A DNA stretch of 34,946 bases, taken from Novosphingobium sp. 17-62-19. GTDB lineage: Bacteria; Pseudomonadota; Alphaproteobacteria; Sphingomonadales; Sphingomonadaceae. Both the position numbers and the translations under genes were made by a program. Below the pieces are notes generated by a model, which made no database searches, was not told the origin of the DNA, and saw only the letters and a list, made by a program, of their open reading frames with translations. The DNA lies in contig NZ_NCII01000025.1 of the NCBI RefSeq assembly GCF_002256775.1, positions 1 through 34,946 of the forward strand, in the 5' to 3' direction. Positions 14,987 to 24,737 of this stretch are shown here, piece after piece. Numbering within the stretch: position 1 is the stretch's first letter; the number at the start of each line of letters is the position of its first letter.

Positions 14987-17839
14987 TCAGGATTTCTTCT
15001 GGCGACGGATCTCGTCACGCACCGAAAGACCCAGCGCATCGGCCACCAATGCGCCCTGCTCGCTGGTGTGACGGCTGGCGAGGCCCGTGGCGGGCGACGC
15101 CGCACCGGCACGTCCGGCATAACGGGGACGCGCAACCTTGCTCTTGGCAGCTTGTAGCGATTCCTCGATCAGCGGTTCAACGAAGAACCACGAACCATTG
15201 TTCCGGGGTTCTTCCTGGCACCACACCACCTCTTCCAGATTGGTCATGCGCGAAAGGCGCAGGGCCAGCGGATCGCCGGGGAAGGGGTAGAGCTGTTCAA
15301 GCCGGATGATCTGCGTATCGGTAATGCCAGCGGCATCACGCGCTTCCATCAGATCATAGGCGACCTTGCCCGAACACAGCACTACGCGCTTCGTCTCTGC
15401 ATCGGCCGCAGGCTTCATGTCTGACAGGATGCGCATGAAGTGCCCGTCGCCAATGAAGTCCGATGCGACCGACTTGGCCAGCGGATGGCGCAGCAGGCTC
15501 TTGGGCGTCATGATGATCAGCGGCTTGCGGAACGGACGGTGCATCTGCCGGCGCAGCACGTGGAAGTAATTGGCCGGCGTGGTGATGTTGCACACCTGGA
15601 TGTTGTCTTCGGCACAAAGCTGCAAGAACCGCTCAGGCCGTGCCGAAGAGTGCTCCGGTCCTTGGCCTTCGTACCCGTGCGGCAGCAGCATGACGAGGCC
15701 ATTGGCGCGCAGCCACTTGGCTTCGGATGCGGCAATGTACTGGTCGATCACGATCTGCGCGCCATTGGCAAAATCGCCGAACTGCGCTTCCCACAGCACA
15801 AGGCTCTTCGGGTCCGCGCTGGCATAGCCATATTCGAAGCCCAGCACGCCATATTCAGACAGCGTGGAATCAAGCACTTCGAACGTGCCGTGCGGCAGCG
15901 TCTTGAGCGGCACGTACTTGCGTTCGTCCGTCTGATCGACCCACACCGCATGGCGCTGGCTGAACGTCCCGCGCCCGCAATCCTGACCGGACAGGCGCAC
16001 GCCATAGCCTTCGGACACGAGGCTGCCGAACGCCAGCGCTTCACCAGTCGCCCAGTCAAAGCCCTGTCCGCTGGTGAACATCTCGCGCTTGGCGTCGATC
16101 ACGCGGCCCAGCGTCTTGTGGACGGTCAGGTCGTCCGGCACCGTGGTCAGCGTGCGGCCTAGGCTGTCGAACAGCTTCTGATCGATGCCGGTGGGCACGT
16201 TGCGACGCGCGGTGACGGGATCGGCAGGCTTGTTCAGCCCCGACCATCTGCCGCCGAACCAATCAGCCTCATTGGCCTTGTAGCCCTTCGAAGCCTCGAA
16301 TTCCTTTTCGAGCGCGGCCACAAAATGGCTTTCCACTTCGCCCTTGTGGTTCGCGTCGATCACGCCTTCGGCCACCAGCCGCTTGGAATAGATCTCGCTC
16401 ACACCCGGATGCTTGCGGATTTTCGCATACATCAGCGGCTGCGTGAATGAAGGCTCATCGCCCTCGTTATGGCCGAACCGCCTGTAGCACCACATATCGA
16501 TCACGATATCGCGGCCAAACTTCTGCCGGTAATCAATCGCCATCTTGCAGGCAAAGGTCACCGCTTCGGGATCATCGCCATTGATGTGCAGGATCGGTGC
16601 CTGCACGCCCTTGGCCACGTCCGACGGATAAGGCGATCCGCGCGAGAACTGCGGGCTGGTGGTGAAGCCGATCTGGTTGTTGATGATGAAGTGGATGCAG
16701 CCGCCGGTGTTGTACCCGCGCACGCCTGAAAGGCCGAAGCACTCCCACACGATGCCCTGGCCCGCAAAAGCCGCGTCACCGTGGATCAGCACCGGCAGCA
16801 CCTGCTTGTGCCGCGCATCCGGCCCCACATCGTCACCAATATCGTCACGGAACACCTGCTGCGCGCGGACTTTGCCGAGTACGACCGGGTCCACCGTTTC
16901 AAGGTGCGAAGGGTTGGGCACAAGGCTCATGTGAACCTTGATCCCATCAAATTCACGGTCGGTGCTGGTGCCGAGGTGGTACTTCACGTCGCCCGAACCG
17001 CCCACGTCCTGCGGGTTGGCGGTGCCGCCCGAAAATTCGTGGAAAATCACGCGGTATGGCTTAGCCATCACGTTGGCCAGCACGTTCAACCGGCCACGAT
17101 GGGCCATGCCATACACGATCTCGCGCACGCCCAGCTGGCCGCCGTACTTGATGATCGCTTCCAGCGCCGGGATCATCGATTCGCCACCATCAAGCCCGAA
17201 GCGCTTGGTGCCGACGTACTTCTTGCCGAGGAATTTCTCGTACTGCTCACCGCGCACCACGGCGGCAAGGATCGCCTTCTTGCCGTTGGGGGTGAAGTCG
17301 ACAGACTTGTCGCCACCTTCGATCCGCTCCTGGATGAAGCGGCGCTCCTCCACGTCGGCGATGTGCATGTATTCAAAGCCGATATGGCCGCAATAGTTGG
17401 CGCGCAGGATCGCCACCAGCTCGTTCAGCGTGGCCCATTCAAGGCCCAGCACGCCACCGATATAGACCTTGCGGTTCATATCGGCTGCGGTGAAGCCGTG
17501 GTATTCGGGCGAAAGGTCGGCCGGCAGCTTTTGACGGGCAAGGCCCAGCGGATCAAGGTCGGCAACCAGATGCCCACGCACACGATAGGTGCGGATGAGC
17601 GTCATCGCGCGGATCGAATCCATCGCGGCCTGCTGCAACGCGGCTTCGTCCAGCGGCGCGCCCGCCTTCTTCGCGGCCTTTTCGATGACGAGTTTCATCG
17701 CCATCGGGTCCATCGCCTGCGTCAGGTCATCGCCCGAGGCGGCGTCAGTGATCGGCCAGCGCTTGTTCGCCCAAGAAGGGCCAGGCTGCGGACCTTCCTG
17801 CGAAGGATCGACGTCAAATTCGTGCAGTTCAGAACCCAT
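14987..17839 (-). CDS. sucA: 2-oxoglutarate dehydrogenase E1 component SucA
   Basis: 950 aa (E. coli enzyme about 933). The thiamine diphosphate-dependent E1 decarboxylates 2-oxoglutarate. Features: RTYRVRGHLVADLDPLG near residue 85, the GMAHRGRLNVLANV stretch around 265, HGDAAFAGQGIVWE, the TPP-binding NNQIGFTT, and LLPHGYEGQGPEHSSARPER in the transketolase-like C-terminal half. AGGAG six bases before ATG 17839 defines the start; a TTG two codons earlier is less likely. It follows sucD across a 222-base gap with hairpins, so it may have its own promoter or be partly attenuated. Confidence 0.96.
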   Translation of the reverse strand: MGSELHEFDVDPSQEGPQPGPSWANKRWPITDAASGDDLTQAMDPMAMKLVIEKAAKKAGAPLDEAALQQAAMDSIRAMTLIRTYRVRGHLVADLDPLGLARQKLPADLSPEYHGFTAADMNRKVYIGGVLGLEWATLNELVAILRANYCGHIGFEYMHIADVEERRFIQERIEGGDKSVDFTPNGKKAILAAVVRGEQYEKFLGKKYVGTKRFGLDGGESMIPALEAIIKYGGQLGVREIVYGMAHRGRLNVLANVMAKPYRVIFHEFSGGTANPQDVGGSGDVKYHLGTSTDREFDGIKVHMSLVPNPSHLETVDPVVLGKVRAQQVFRDDIGDDVGPDARHKQVLPVLIHGDAAFAGQGIVWECFGLSGVRGYNTGGCIHFIINNQIGFTTSPQFSRGSPYPSDVAKGVQAPILHINGDDPEAVTFACKMAIDYRQKFGRDIVIDMWCYRRFGHNEGDEPSFTQPLMYAKIRKHPGVSEIYSKRLVAEGVIDANHKGEVESHFVAALEKEFEASKGYKANEADWFGGRWSGLNKPADPVTARRNVPTGIDQKLFDSLGRTLTTVPDDLTVHKTLGRVIDAKREMFTSGQGFDWATGEALAFGSLVSEGYGVRLSGQDCGRGTFSQRHAVWVDQTDERKYVPLKTLPHGTFEVLDSTLSEYGVLGFEYGYASADPKSLVLWEAQFGDFANGAQIVIDQYIAASEAKWLRANGLVMLLPHGYEGQGPEHSSARPERFLQLCAEDNIQVCNITTPANYFHVLRRQMHRPFRKPLIIMTPKSLLRHPLAKSVASDFIGDGHFMRILSDMKPAADAETKRVVLCSGKVAYDLMEARDAAGITDTQIIRLEQLYPFPGDPLALRLSRMTNLEEVVWCQEEPRNNGSWFFVEPLIEESLQAAKSKVARPRYAGRAGAASPATGLASRHTSEQGALVADALGLSVRDEIRRQKKS

Positions 17840-17889
17840 TACCAACTCCTTGTCCCCCCGGGGAGGATGGGGGCCTCGGACAATTCTCA

Positions 17890-17910
17890 GTCCCGCACAT
17901 CATGCGGGAC
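17890..17910. other. Perfect 8-bp hairpin in the sucD-sucA gap
   Basis: GTCCCGCA (17890-17897) pairs perfectly with TGCGGGAC (17903-17910) around CATCA. It sits about 50 bases upstream of sucA. No T-run is seen on either strand. Processing or mRNA-stability elements often sit at such places between TCA genes, but that role is not shown here. Confidence 0.45.
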
Positions 17911-18006
17911 CAACCCTTCCGGCGCGCTGAACACCAACGCACAAAAATCCGTAAATGCGGCAGGCGGCTTGTCGTTTCAGCCGCCTACCGGAAAACTTTG
18001 AAGCAT

Positions 18007-18047
18007 CCGCCCGGTGGCCCCCTACGCAAGGTTGCCTATCCGGGCGG
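18007..18047 (-). terminator. Hairpin just after sucD, possible weak terminator
   Basis: CCGCCCGG (18007-18014) pairs with CCGGGCGG (18040-18047) around a 25-base loop. Read on the minus strand it begins 15 bases after the sucD stop, and a CAAAGTTTT stretch follows a little later. It could partly end sucD transcription before sucA. Confidence 0.4.
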
Positions 18048-18061
18048 TAGCTTTCACGCGA

Positions 18062-18952
18062 TCAAACGCGCTCTTTCAACACTTCAGCCAGCGTTTCGCC
18101 CAGCAGTGAAGGCGAGGACGAGACCTTGATCCCGGCCGCTTCCATCGCTGCGATCTTGCTTTCGGCATCGCCCTTGCCGCCCGAAACGATAGCACCGGCG
18201 TGGCCCATGCGGCGGCCCGGAGGCGCCGTGCGGCCTGCGATGAAGCCGGCCATCGGCTTCTTGCGCCCGCGCTTGGCTTCGTCGATCAGGAACTGCGCAG
18301 CCATTTCTTCGGCGTCGCCACCGATTTCACCGATCATGATGATCGACTTGGTGGCTTCGTCGGCCAGGAACAGTTCCAGCACGTCGATGAAGTTGGTGCC
18401 GTTGACCGGGTCACCGCCGATGCCCACAGCCGTGGTCTGGCCAAGGCCGATGTTCGATGTCTGGAACACCGCTTCATAAGTCAGCGTGCCCGAGCGTGAG
18501 ACCACGCCGACCGAGCCTTCCTTGAAGATCGAACCGGGCATGATGCCGATCTTGCACTGGTTCGGCGTCAGCACGCCGGGGCAGTTCGGCCCGATCAGGC
18601 GGCTCTTGGAACCGACCAGCGCGCGCTTGACCTTCACCATGTCCATCACCGGGATACCCTCGGTGATGCACACGATCAGTTCCATCTCGGCATCGATGGC
18701 TTCGAGGATCGAGTCCGCAGCGAACGGAGGCGGCACGTAGATGCAAGATGCGGTTGCGCCCGTAGCGTGCTTGGCTTCGGCCACGGTATTGAAGTTGGGC
18801 AGGCCGATATGCGTCGTGCCGCCCTTGCCGGGAGTCACGCCGCCAACCATCTGGGTGCCGTATGCCAGCGCCTGTTCGGTGTGGAACGTGCCGGTGGCAC
18901 CGGTCATCCCTTGCGTGATGACCTTGGTATTCTTGTCGATGAGAATGCTCAT
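18062..18952 (-). CDS. sucD: Succinyl-CoA ligase alpha subunit SucD
   Basis: 296 aa, normal length. With the beta subunit it converts succinyl-CoA to succinate with substrate-level phosphorylation. Landmarks: [19 protein letters not shown] (CoA-binding), [18 protein letters not shown], and [20 protein letters not shown], which holds the histidine that is phosphorylated. CAGGAG before the ATG supports the start. The beta subunit gene sucC, which in many bacteria sits directly upstream, is not between mdh and sucD here. Confidence 0.96.
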   Translation of the reverse strand: MSILIDKNTKVITQGMTGATGTFHTEQALAYGTQMVGGVTPGKGGTTHIGLPNFNTVAEAKHATGATASCIYVPPPFAADSILEAIDAEMELIVCITEGIPVMDMVKVKRALVGSKSRLIGPNCPGVLTPNQCKIGIMPGSIFKEGSVGVVSRSGTLTYEAVFQTSNIGLGQTTAVGIGGDPVNGTNFIDVLELFLADEATKSIIMIGEIGGDAEEMAAQFLIDEAKRGRKKPMAGFIAGRTAPPGRRMGHAGAIVSGGKGDAESKIAAMEAAGIKVSSSPSLLGETLAEVLKERV

Positions 18953-18987
18953 TGATAAGCTCCTGAGCTTGAAATCGCGGAAAGGTC

Positions 18988-19953
<966 letters not shown>

Positions 19954-20173
19954 CTACGGTCCTTTCCCGTTCGCGGGGACAAGCATACAGATGCCAGCAG
20001 AGCTTTCGCCCAAGTCCCTCCCGTGCCCCGCGAGACAGGAAAGTTCTGGCAGAATGACTCGGCCACTAAGCGCGCGCGCAGACGAATGCAACCGCGAAAA
20101 ACGGCTAGTTTCCGGGTTTTTCTGATATGAGTTCGCAATAGCATTAAAAGTAGTCGCAGCACGATTACGACAC

Positions 20174-20201
20174 AAAAAAGCCCCGGCGTTTCCACCGGGG
20201 C
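20174..20201 (-). terminator. Strong intrinsic terminator
   Basis: Read on the minus strand, GCCCCGG pairs with CCGGGGC around TGGAAACG and is followed directly by six Ts. It lies 36 bases after the stop of the gene at 20237 and upstream of mdh, so it insulates mdh from that gene. Confidence 0.88.
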
Positions 20202-20236
20202 TTCTGTGCTTTGCCTCTCCGCAAACCTGTTGTGCT

Positions 20237-20506
20237 TCAGCTTGTCCGCCGCGCCTTGAAATCGCGCGCCATGCGCCGGTCCAGCGTGCGGCAAACTTCC
20301 AGCCAGAACCCGCTGCGCTCCGCGTCGCCACTCGCCTCGGCAATCACCGCTGCATCCCGCGCCCGCGCCGCTGCTGAAAATCCATGTGCGGCAAACAGCC
20401 GCAGCGCGCTGTCCAGCGCGGCGTCCTGCTGAACCCATGAGCTGGTCCAGTCCTCCGCATTGTCGTTCACCGCGCGCAGATGCCGTCCCAGAACGGGCCG
20501 CGCCAT
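20237..20506 (-). CDS. Small soluble protein of unknown function
   Basis: About 89 aa from ATG 20506, beginning MARPVLGRHLRAVNDNAEDW. The rest is a set of helices (ALDSALRLFAAHGFSAAARA, ERSGFWLEVCRTLDRRMARD). The pattern of small helices is of a type seen in many Sphingomonadales hypothetical proteins, though I cannot name the family. The frame is open 14 codons further upstream to 20548, but the usual-looking start is at 20506. A strong terminator follows the stop, which supports it being a real single-gene unit. Confidence 0.65.
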   Translation of the reverse strand: MARPVLGRHLRAVNDNAEDWTSSWVQQDAALDSALRLFAAHGFSAAARARDAAVIAEASGDAERSGFWLEVCRTLDRRMARDFKARRTS

Positions 20507-20700
20507 GCACGGAGAAATTATGCCATATCGAGGGGCAAATCGCACCATAACCAGTCGTTTCTCCTCAGCCGCCCGGATGCCAAAGCCGAACCGCTCTCCA
20601 CAGCCACCTCTCTACGCCGTACGGGCTAAGAGTGTGTTCTATGACAGGGTAAAGGAACCGGTAATCACCTACTACGAAACGCTTTTGCGGCCAGCCGAAA

Positions 20701-20755
20701 TCCTCCCCGCACGCGGGGAGGGGGACCGCCCGCAAAGCGGGTGGTGGAGGGGGCT
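20701..20755. repeat. Palindromic repeat of the TCCTCCCCG-CGGGGAGGGGG type
   Basis: TCCTCCCCGC with GCGGGGAGGGGGACC, then CCCGCAAAGCGGG and GGTGGAGGGGG. The same composite element is found at 25564-25610 and 31725-31775. It lies in the gene-free stretch 20549-20996. Confidence 0.8.
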
Positions 20756-20785
20756 CGCCTCGGAAAGCGAGTTTTCCCAAAAATG

Positions 20786-20956
20786 TTTCGCGCAGAGCCG
20801 CAGAGGAAGCAGAGTTCGCGGAGACTCATCACTTCGCGGCAAAGCCGCTTTTAACATCAACGCTCGTACCTTAGCAAAAGGTAGGCGGGATAACTGGCGT
20901 TGCGCCATCGGCCGTGGGCCCTGCGCTCTCTGCTCCCTTTGCGCCTCTGCGTGAAA
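20786..20956. repeat. Long imperfect inverted repeat (GCAGAG...GCAGAGG arms)
   Basis: The arm at 20786-20820 (TTTCGCGCAGAGCCGCAGAG and on) is mirrored at 20921-20956 (ending CTCTGCGTGAAA) over about 36 bases with several mismatches. A piece of the second arm (CTCTGCGTGAAACAGAAAC) recurs at about 33938-33956. This is a dispersed repeat. No coding region is visible between 20549 and 20996. Confidence 0.7.
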
Positions 20957-20996
20957 CAGAAACAAGCTCAACGTCGGCCGCAAAGTCACAAAGTAA

Positions 20997-22220
20997 TCAG
21001 GCCCCCGGCTGGGCAATCCACTGGCTTGCGCCTTCATGCCCCGGCAGCACTGATCCGCTGCCCGACGCAGGAGCCTCGCTGCGCGGTGCTTTCACAGTTG
21101 GAGCAACCAGCCCCGGCAAACCCTGCGCCCGGAACACCGCATCGCCGCCCTGTTGCAATAGCGGAGCGGTATAGGCAGGCGTGGGGGACACAGCAGTCGT
21201 CACCGCCGCAATCTTCCCCGCCTCGAACGCCTTTTCCAGCGCCAGCGGATCGGCAATGTCGGCGGGCGAGGGCGTCCACGTGCGTGGATGCGGGGCGGCA
21301 ATCGGCTCGCTCCCGCCATAGCGCGCGGTAAAGGCCGATGGTTTTCCAGCGGCGCCCGCCCAGTTGTAGAACCGGTGTGCGCCAATGGTGCCGATAAAGG
21401 CGAGGCTTGGCGCCCAATATGGATGCACGGCGGTCGTGTGATAATGCGTCGCCAGCCCAACCGGTGCGTAGACATTCCCCGCCAGCGCATCGGCAGCCAC
21501 ACGCCGCGCCCGGTCCCAGAATGCCTTCATCGGCTTGCGCGCCATCGATCCGTCACAGGCAAACGAGAACTGGCACGATGGCCGCTCCGACCCCTGATAA
21601 ACCACGCCGCACACGGTATTCGGCCAGGCCGGATGCGCCACGCGGTTCAGCACCACTTGCGCCACCGCGCGCTGCCCTGCGTCCGGTTCGCTCGCCGCTT
21701 CATAGTAAATCGCCGTCGTCAGGCACTGCAAAGCGCGCCAGCGGTCCTCGGTGGTGCCGGTGGCCAGAATGGGGCGGGCAGACCCGATATCCGCATCGCT
21801 TTTGCTCTGGTCCCAATTGGCCTGCGCTTCGGTAGCCTCGATCAGCCCGCTGTCTTGCGTGTCGAGCCAGTAGAACGCCGATCCCGGAAAGCTGTCGCCC
21901 CCGCGCTCGAACGGTTGCAGCCCTGCCATCTGCACCCGCGCGGTTGCCGCCTGAACGCCGCCCGGCTCACCCCAGCCCAAAGGCCCAAGCACCGTGGCCA
22001 GCATCCCAAACATGGCCACGCCTGCCACCCGCTGCCGCAACACCGAAGGCCCGCGCAAAGCCCGCCGGATCGAGCGCATGTCGCGCCTCCGCACCCGCGC
22101 GGCAAAATCACGCGGTGCATGTTCGTTGATCGGTTCCACCACCGCCGGACACGCATCAGCCTTCACCACCTGCACGTCAGCAGGCAGTTCAAAGGGCCGA
22201 TAGGCGATGTCCAAAGGCAT
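20997..22220 (-). CDS. Cell wall hydrolase of the SleB family
   Basis: About 407 aa from ATG 22220 (MPLDIAYRPFELP). One membrane helix lies near residues 65-85 (RVAGVAMFGMLATVLGPLGW), so the catalytic part is probably periplasmic. The Hydrolase_2/SleB core runs from about residue 180: LTTAIYYEAASEPDAGQRAV, VVLNRVAHPAWPNTVCGVVY, SCQFSFACDG and a THYHTTAVHPYWAPSL stretch. Such enzymes cleave peptidoglycan glycan strands. The C-terminal 100 residues are Pro/Ala-rich and low in complexity. An upstream extension to 22289 (cysteine-rich) is open but unlikely. Confidence 0.86.
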   Translation of the reverse strand: MPLDIAYRPFELPADVQVVKADACPAVVEPINEHAPRDFAARVRRRDMRSIRRALRGPSVLRQRVAGVAMFGMLATVLGPLGWGEPGGVQAATARVQMAGLQPFERGGDSFPGSAFYWLDTQDSGLIEATEAQANWDQSKSDADIGSARPILATGTTEDRWRALQCLTTAIYYEAASEPDAGQRAVAQVVLNRVAHPAWPNTVCGVVYQGSERPSCQFSFACDGSMARKPMKAFWDRARRVAADALAGNVYAPVGLATHYHTTAVHPYWAPSLAFIGTIGAHRFYNWAGAAGKPSAFTARYGGSEPIAAPHPRTWTPSPADIADPLALEKAFEAGKIAAVTTAVSPTPAYTAPLLQQGGDAVFRAQGLPGLVAPTVKAPRSEAPASGSGSVLPGHEGASQWIAQPGA

Positions 22221-22389
22221 GGTGGCAGCAAAAATCCCGGTAATTCCCTGTCCCGCTAATCCTTTGTCCGTGCGGGCGCATCCGCACATTTCCCGCTGTC
22301 CCGATGCGGCACATCCCCCTTCGATCCGGTTAACCTGCCCCGAATGCCGTAGTCTCCCTTGCAGTGCAGCAAAGTTCCCGCTAGTCCGC

Positions 22390-22580
22390 CGGCAGACGCC
22401 AACGGTGCCCCGTCGAACGGGCTAAGAGGGAAGCTGGTTCAAATCCGGCGCTGCCCCCGCAACTGTAACCGGATAGCGCGTTGCCCAGTGAAGCCACTGG
22501 TGCCGGATCTGATCCCGGCGCTGGGAAGGCGGGCAACACGCGATGACCCGGGAGCCAGGAAACCTGCCACTGGTTGTCGT
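22390..22580 (+). ncRNA. Cobalamin (B12) riboswitch
   Basis: The conserved parts appear in order: GGTGCC, GGGCTAAGAGGGAAGCTGGT, CCGGCGCTGCCCCCGCAACT, GCCACTGG, GGGAAGGCGGG, GATGACCCGGGAGCCAGGAA and ACCTGCCACTGG. These are the core and B12-box (GCCACTG) elements of the AdoCbl riboswitch class. It sits 110 bases upstream of the btuB start, as expected, and should lower expression of the whole btu operon when cobalamin is plentiful. Exact ends are estimated from the outer stem (bases near 22394 with bases near 22575). The gap 22221-22390 should hold the promoter, but I see no clear boxes. Confidence 0.95.
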
Positions 22581-22692
22581 TCCGCGACCGGGCGGGGTGA
22601 ACCGGGCGCACGCGATGAGGCGCGCCAATTTCATGGCCCAGCGCTCCTCCCGCCAAGAACGGCAGCACCGTTCGTGGCCGGAGTACCGTCTT

Positions 22693-24564
22693 GTGAAGAA
22701 GTTTCTGCTTTCCGTTTCCGCTCTGGCATTTGCCGTGCCCGCCCTTGCCCAAGGTGCCGACCAGGCCCCCTCTGACGTCATCACCGTCATCGCCACAGGC
22801 AGCGAAACCCCGCTCAGTCGCCTCGGCCAGCCCGTCACCGTTATCACCGCTGATGAAATCCAGTCGATCCAAGGCCCCGACATTACCCGCGTGCTGGAGC
22901 GTGTTCCCGGCCTGACTTTCACCCGCAATGGCGGCCCCGGCAGCTTCACCGGCGTGCGCCTGCGCGGGGCGGACGCTGAACAAGTCCTCGTCCTGGTCGA
23001 CGGCGTGCGCATGGAAGACGTCTCGGCCCCCGCCGCAGGCTTCGATTTCGGCACGCTCACCCCCGGCGGTGTTGAGCGCATCGACGTGCTGCGCGGTTCC
23101 AACTCGGTTGTCTGGGGCAGCGCGGCCATCGGCGGCGTAATCGCCATCCAGTCGCGCGATCTGAACGGCGTTGAAGCCTCTGCCGAATACGGAGCGAACG
23201 AAAGCTGGACCGCCGACGCCGCCGCTGGCCTTGCATCAGACCGCGCCGCGTTCACCCTAAACGGCGGCTACACTCGCACCGATGGCATCTCTGCCGCCGC
23301 CGTGGGCACCGAACCCGATGGCTTCCGCCAGTATCGCATCGGCGGTCGTGGTCGCCTGAACCTCACCGACCAGCTCGCCCTCGTCGCCACCGCCCGCTAT
23401 GCCGATAGCCGCACCGATATCGATGGCTTTGGCCCGCCGACCTACTTCGACTTCGGTGATACGCCCGAATATCAGGATACCCGCCAGGCCTCAGGCCGTG
23501 TCGGCCTGCGCTATGTTTCTGACGCGCTGACGATCAACACCGGCTTCGCCCTGTCCGACACCAAGCGCGATTACTTCGACCCCACCTTCGGCACCGCCCC
23601 GTCCTATGGCTACGAAGGCCGTTCGGAACGCGCCGACCTCACCGGCCGCCTGAACCTGCCCGCCAATTTCACGCTCGATTTTGGTGCCGACAGCGAATGG
23701 ACGCGCTTTTCCAGCACCTTTGACGAAGAAGCCAAGGCCAATCTCACCAGCGGCCACGCCATGCTCGGTTGGAGCAATGACCGCGCCAGCCTCGCCGCTG
23801 GCGTCCGTGTGGACGATCACAGCCGCTTCGGCACGGCATGGACCTTCGGTGCCAACGGCAGCTTCGAACTGACCGACAACCTGCGCCTGCGCGCCAGCTA
23901 CGGCGAAGGCTTCCGCGCCCCCACGCTCTACAACCTGCTCTCGGACTACGGCAACGCTGCGCTCCTGCCCGAACGCAGCAAGAGCTATGACGCAGGCCTC
24001 GAATGGGGCAACCGCAACGCGCCGCTCCATGCCTCGGTCACGCTGTTCCGCCGCGATAGCCGCAACCTGATCGTGTTCGTCTCCTGCGCCAGCCTGAACC
24101 GCTGCGCAGACCGCCCCTTCGGCCTCTACGACAACGTCGGTAACGCCCGCGCCCAAGGCGTAGAAGCCGAACTCGGCGCGCGCCCGACCGATACGCTGCA
24201 CCTGCAAGCCGCTTACACCTACCTCGAAACCGAAAACCGCACCGCAGGCAACGCGAACCTCGGCAAGGACCTGCCACGCCGCCCCACCCACGCGCTCACC
24301 TTGTCGAGTGACTGGACAACACCGCTGGCTGGCCTCACCCTCGGTGCAGACTTGCGCCTCGTCGGAGACAGCTTTGACAACGCCTCGAACGCCACCCGCC
24401 TCGATGGCTACGCGCTCACCACCGTGCGCGCCAGCTTCCCGGTGACCGAACAGGTCGAACTCTACGGCCGCGTAGAGAACCTGTTTGACCAGACGTACCA
24501 GACCGTCGCCACCTACGGCACGCTGGGCCGCGCCGCCTACATCGGCATCCGCGCTCGCTACTGA
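22693..24564 (+). CDS. btuB: TonB-dependent cobalamin receptor BtuB
   Basis: 623 aa. Outer-membrane receptor for vitamin B12, energised by TonB. A signal peptide (KKFLLSVSALAFAVPALAQ) is followed by a TonB box-like DVITVIAT and the plug domain (PVTVITADEI, ERVPGLTFTRNGG, GVRLRGADAEQVLVLVDGVR, IDVLRGSNSVVWGSAAIGG). A 22-strand barrel then runs to the C-terminal RARY, ending in an aromatic residue. Start GTG 22693 has GGAG nine bases upstream; the frame extends upstream into the riboswitch and that part is not coding. The B12 assignment rests on the riboswitch and the following transporter genes. Confidence 0.92.
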   Translation: MKKFLLSVSALAFAVPALAQGADQAPSDVITVIATGSETPLSRLGQPVTVITADEIQSIQGPDITRVLERVPGLTFTRNGGPGSFTGVRLRGADAEQVLVLVDGVRMEDVSAPAAGFDFGTLTPGGVERIDVLRGSNSVVWGSAAIGGVIAIQSRDLNGVEASAEYGANESWTADAAAGLASDRAAFTLNGGYTRTDGISAAAVGTEPDGFRQYRIGGRGRLNLTDQLALVATARYADSRTDIDGFGPPTYFDFGDTPEYQDTRQASGRVGLRYVSDALTINTGFALSDTKRDYFDPTFGTAPSYGYEGRSERADLTGRLNLPANFTLDFGADSEWTRFSSTFDEEAKANLTSGHAMLGWSNDRASLAAGVRVDDHSRFGTAWTFGANGSFELTDNLRLRASYGEGFRAPTLYNLLSDYGNAALLPERSKSYDAGLEWGNRNAPLHASVTLFRRDSRNLIVFVSCASLNRCADRPFGLYDNVGNARAQGVEAELGARPTDTLHLQAAYTYLETENRTAGNANLGKDLPRRPTHALTLSSDWTTPLAGLTLGADLRLVGDSFDNASNATRLDGYALTTVRASFPVTEQVELYGRVENLFDQTYQTVATYGTLGRAAYIGIRARY

Positions 24565-24596
24565 TGGCCACCAAAGCGCCCTGTTCCAAAACCCTG

Positions 24597-24737
24597 CTCC
24601 CCCGCGAAGGCGGGGGCCTCAGGAGGTTTACGGAACGCAGGCGTAAACGGCCCGAGGTCCCCGCCTGCGCGGGGACGCGCACATGGGCCGCAACCCTTCC
24701 CCCCCTCCTCTTCAGAGGAGGGGGCCGGGGGGTGGTG
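24597..24737. repeat. Two palindromic repeats filling the btuB-btuF junction
   Basis: The first element (24597-24676) has CTCCCCCGCGAAGGCGGGGG at one end and GGTCCCCGCCTGCGCGGGGA at the other, like those at 26669-26748 and 31811-31890. The second (24699-24737) is the CCCTCCTC/GAGGAGGGGG hairpin also found at 8747 and 31070. Its GGAGG is the only possible ribosome site for the downstream btuF start, and it is inside the stem. The stretch stays open in the btuF frame. Confidence 0.88.

Noticed and set aside
13880-15157. 425-codon plus-strand frame opposite odhB
   Set aside because: Covers the odhB linker and catalytic regions in reverse; composition is Arg/His-rich and not protein-like.
16781-18001. 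406-codon plus-strand frame opposite sucA
   Set aside because: Lies against a firmly identified gene and gives a His/Arg-rich chain with no recognisable family.
22543-22692. Upstream extension of btuB to 22543
   Set aside because: It would place coding sequence inside the riboswitch; a proper signal peptide begins at GTG 22693 after GGAG.
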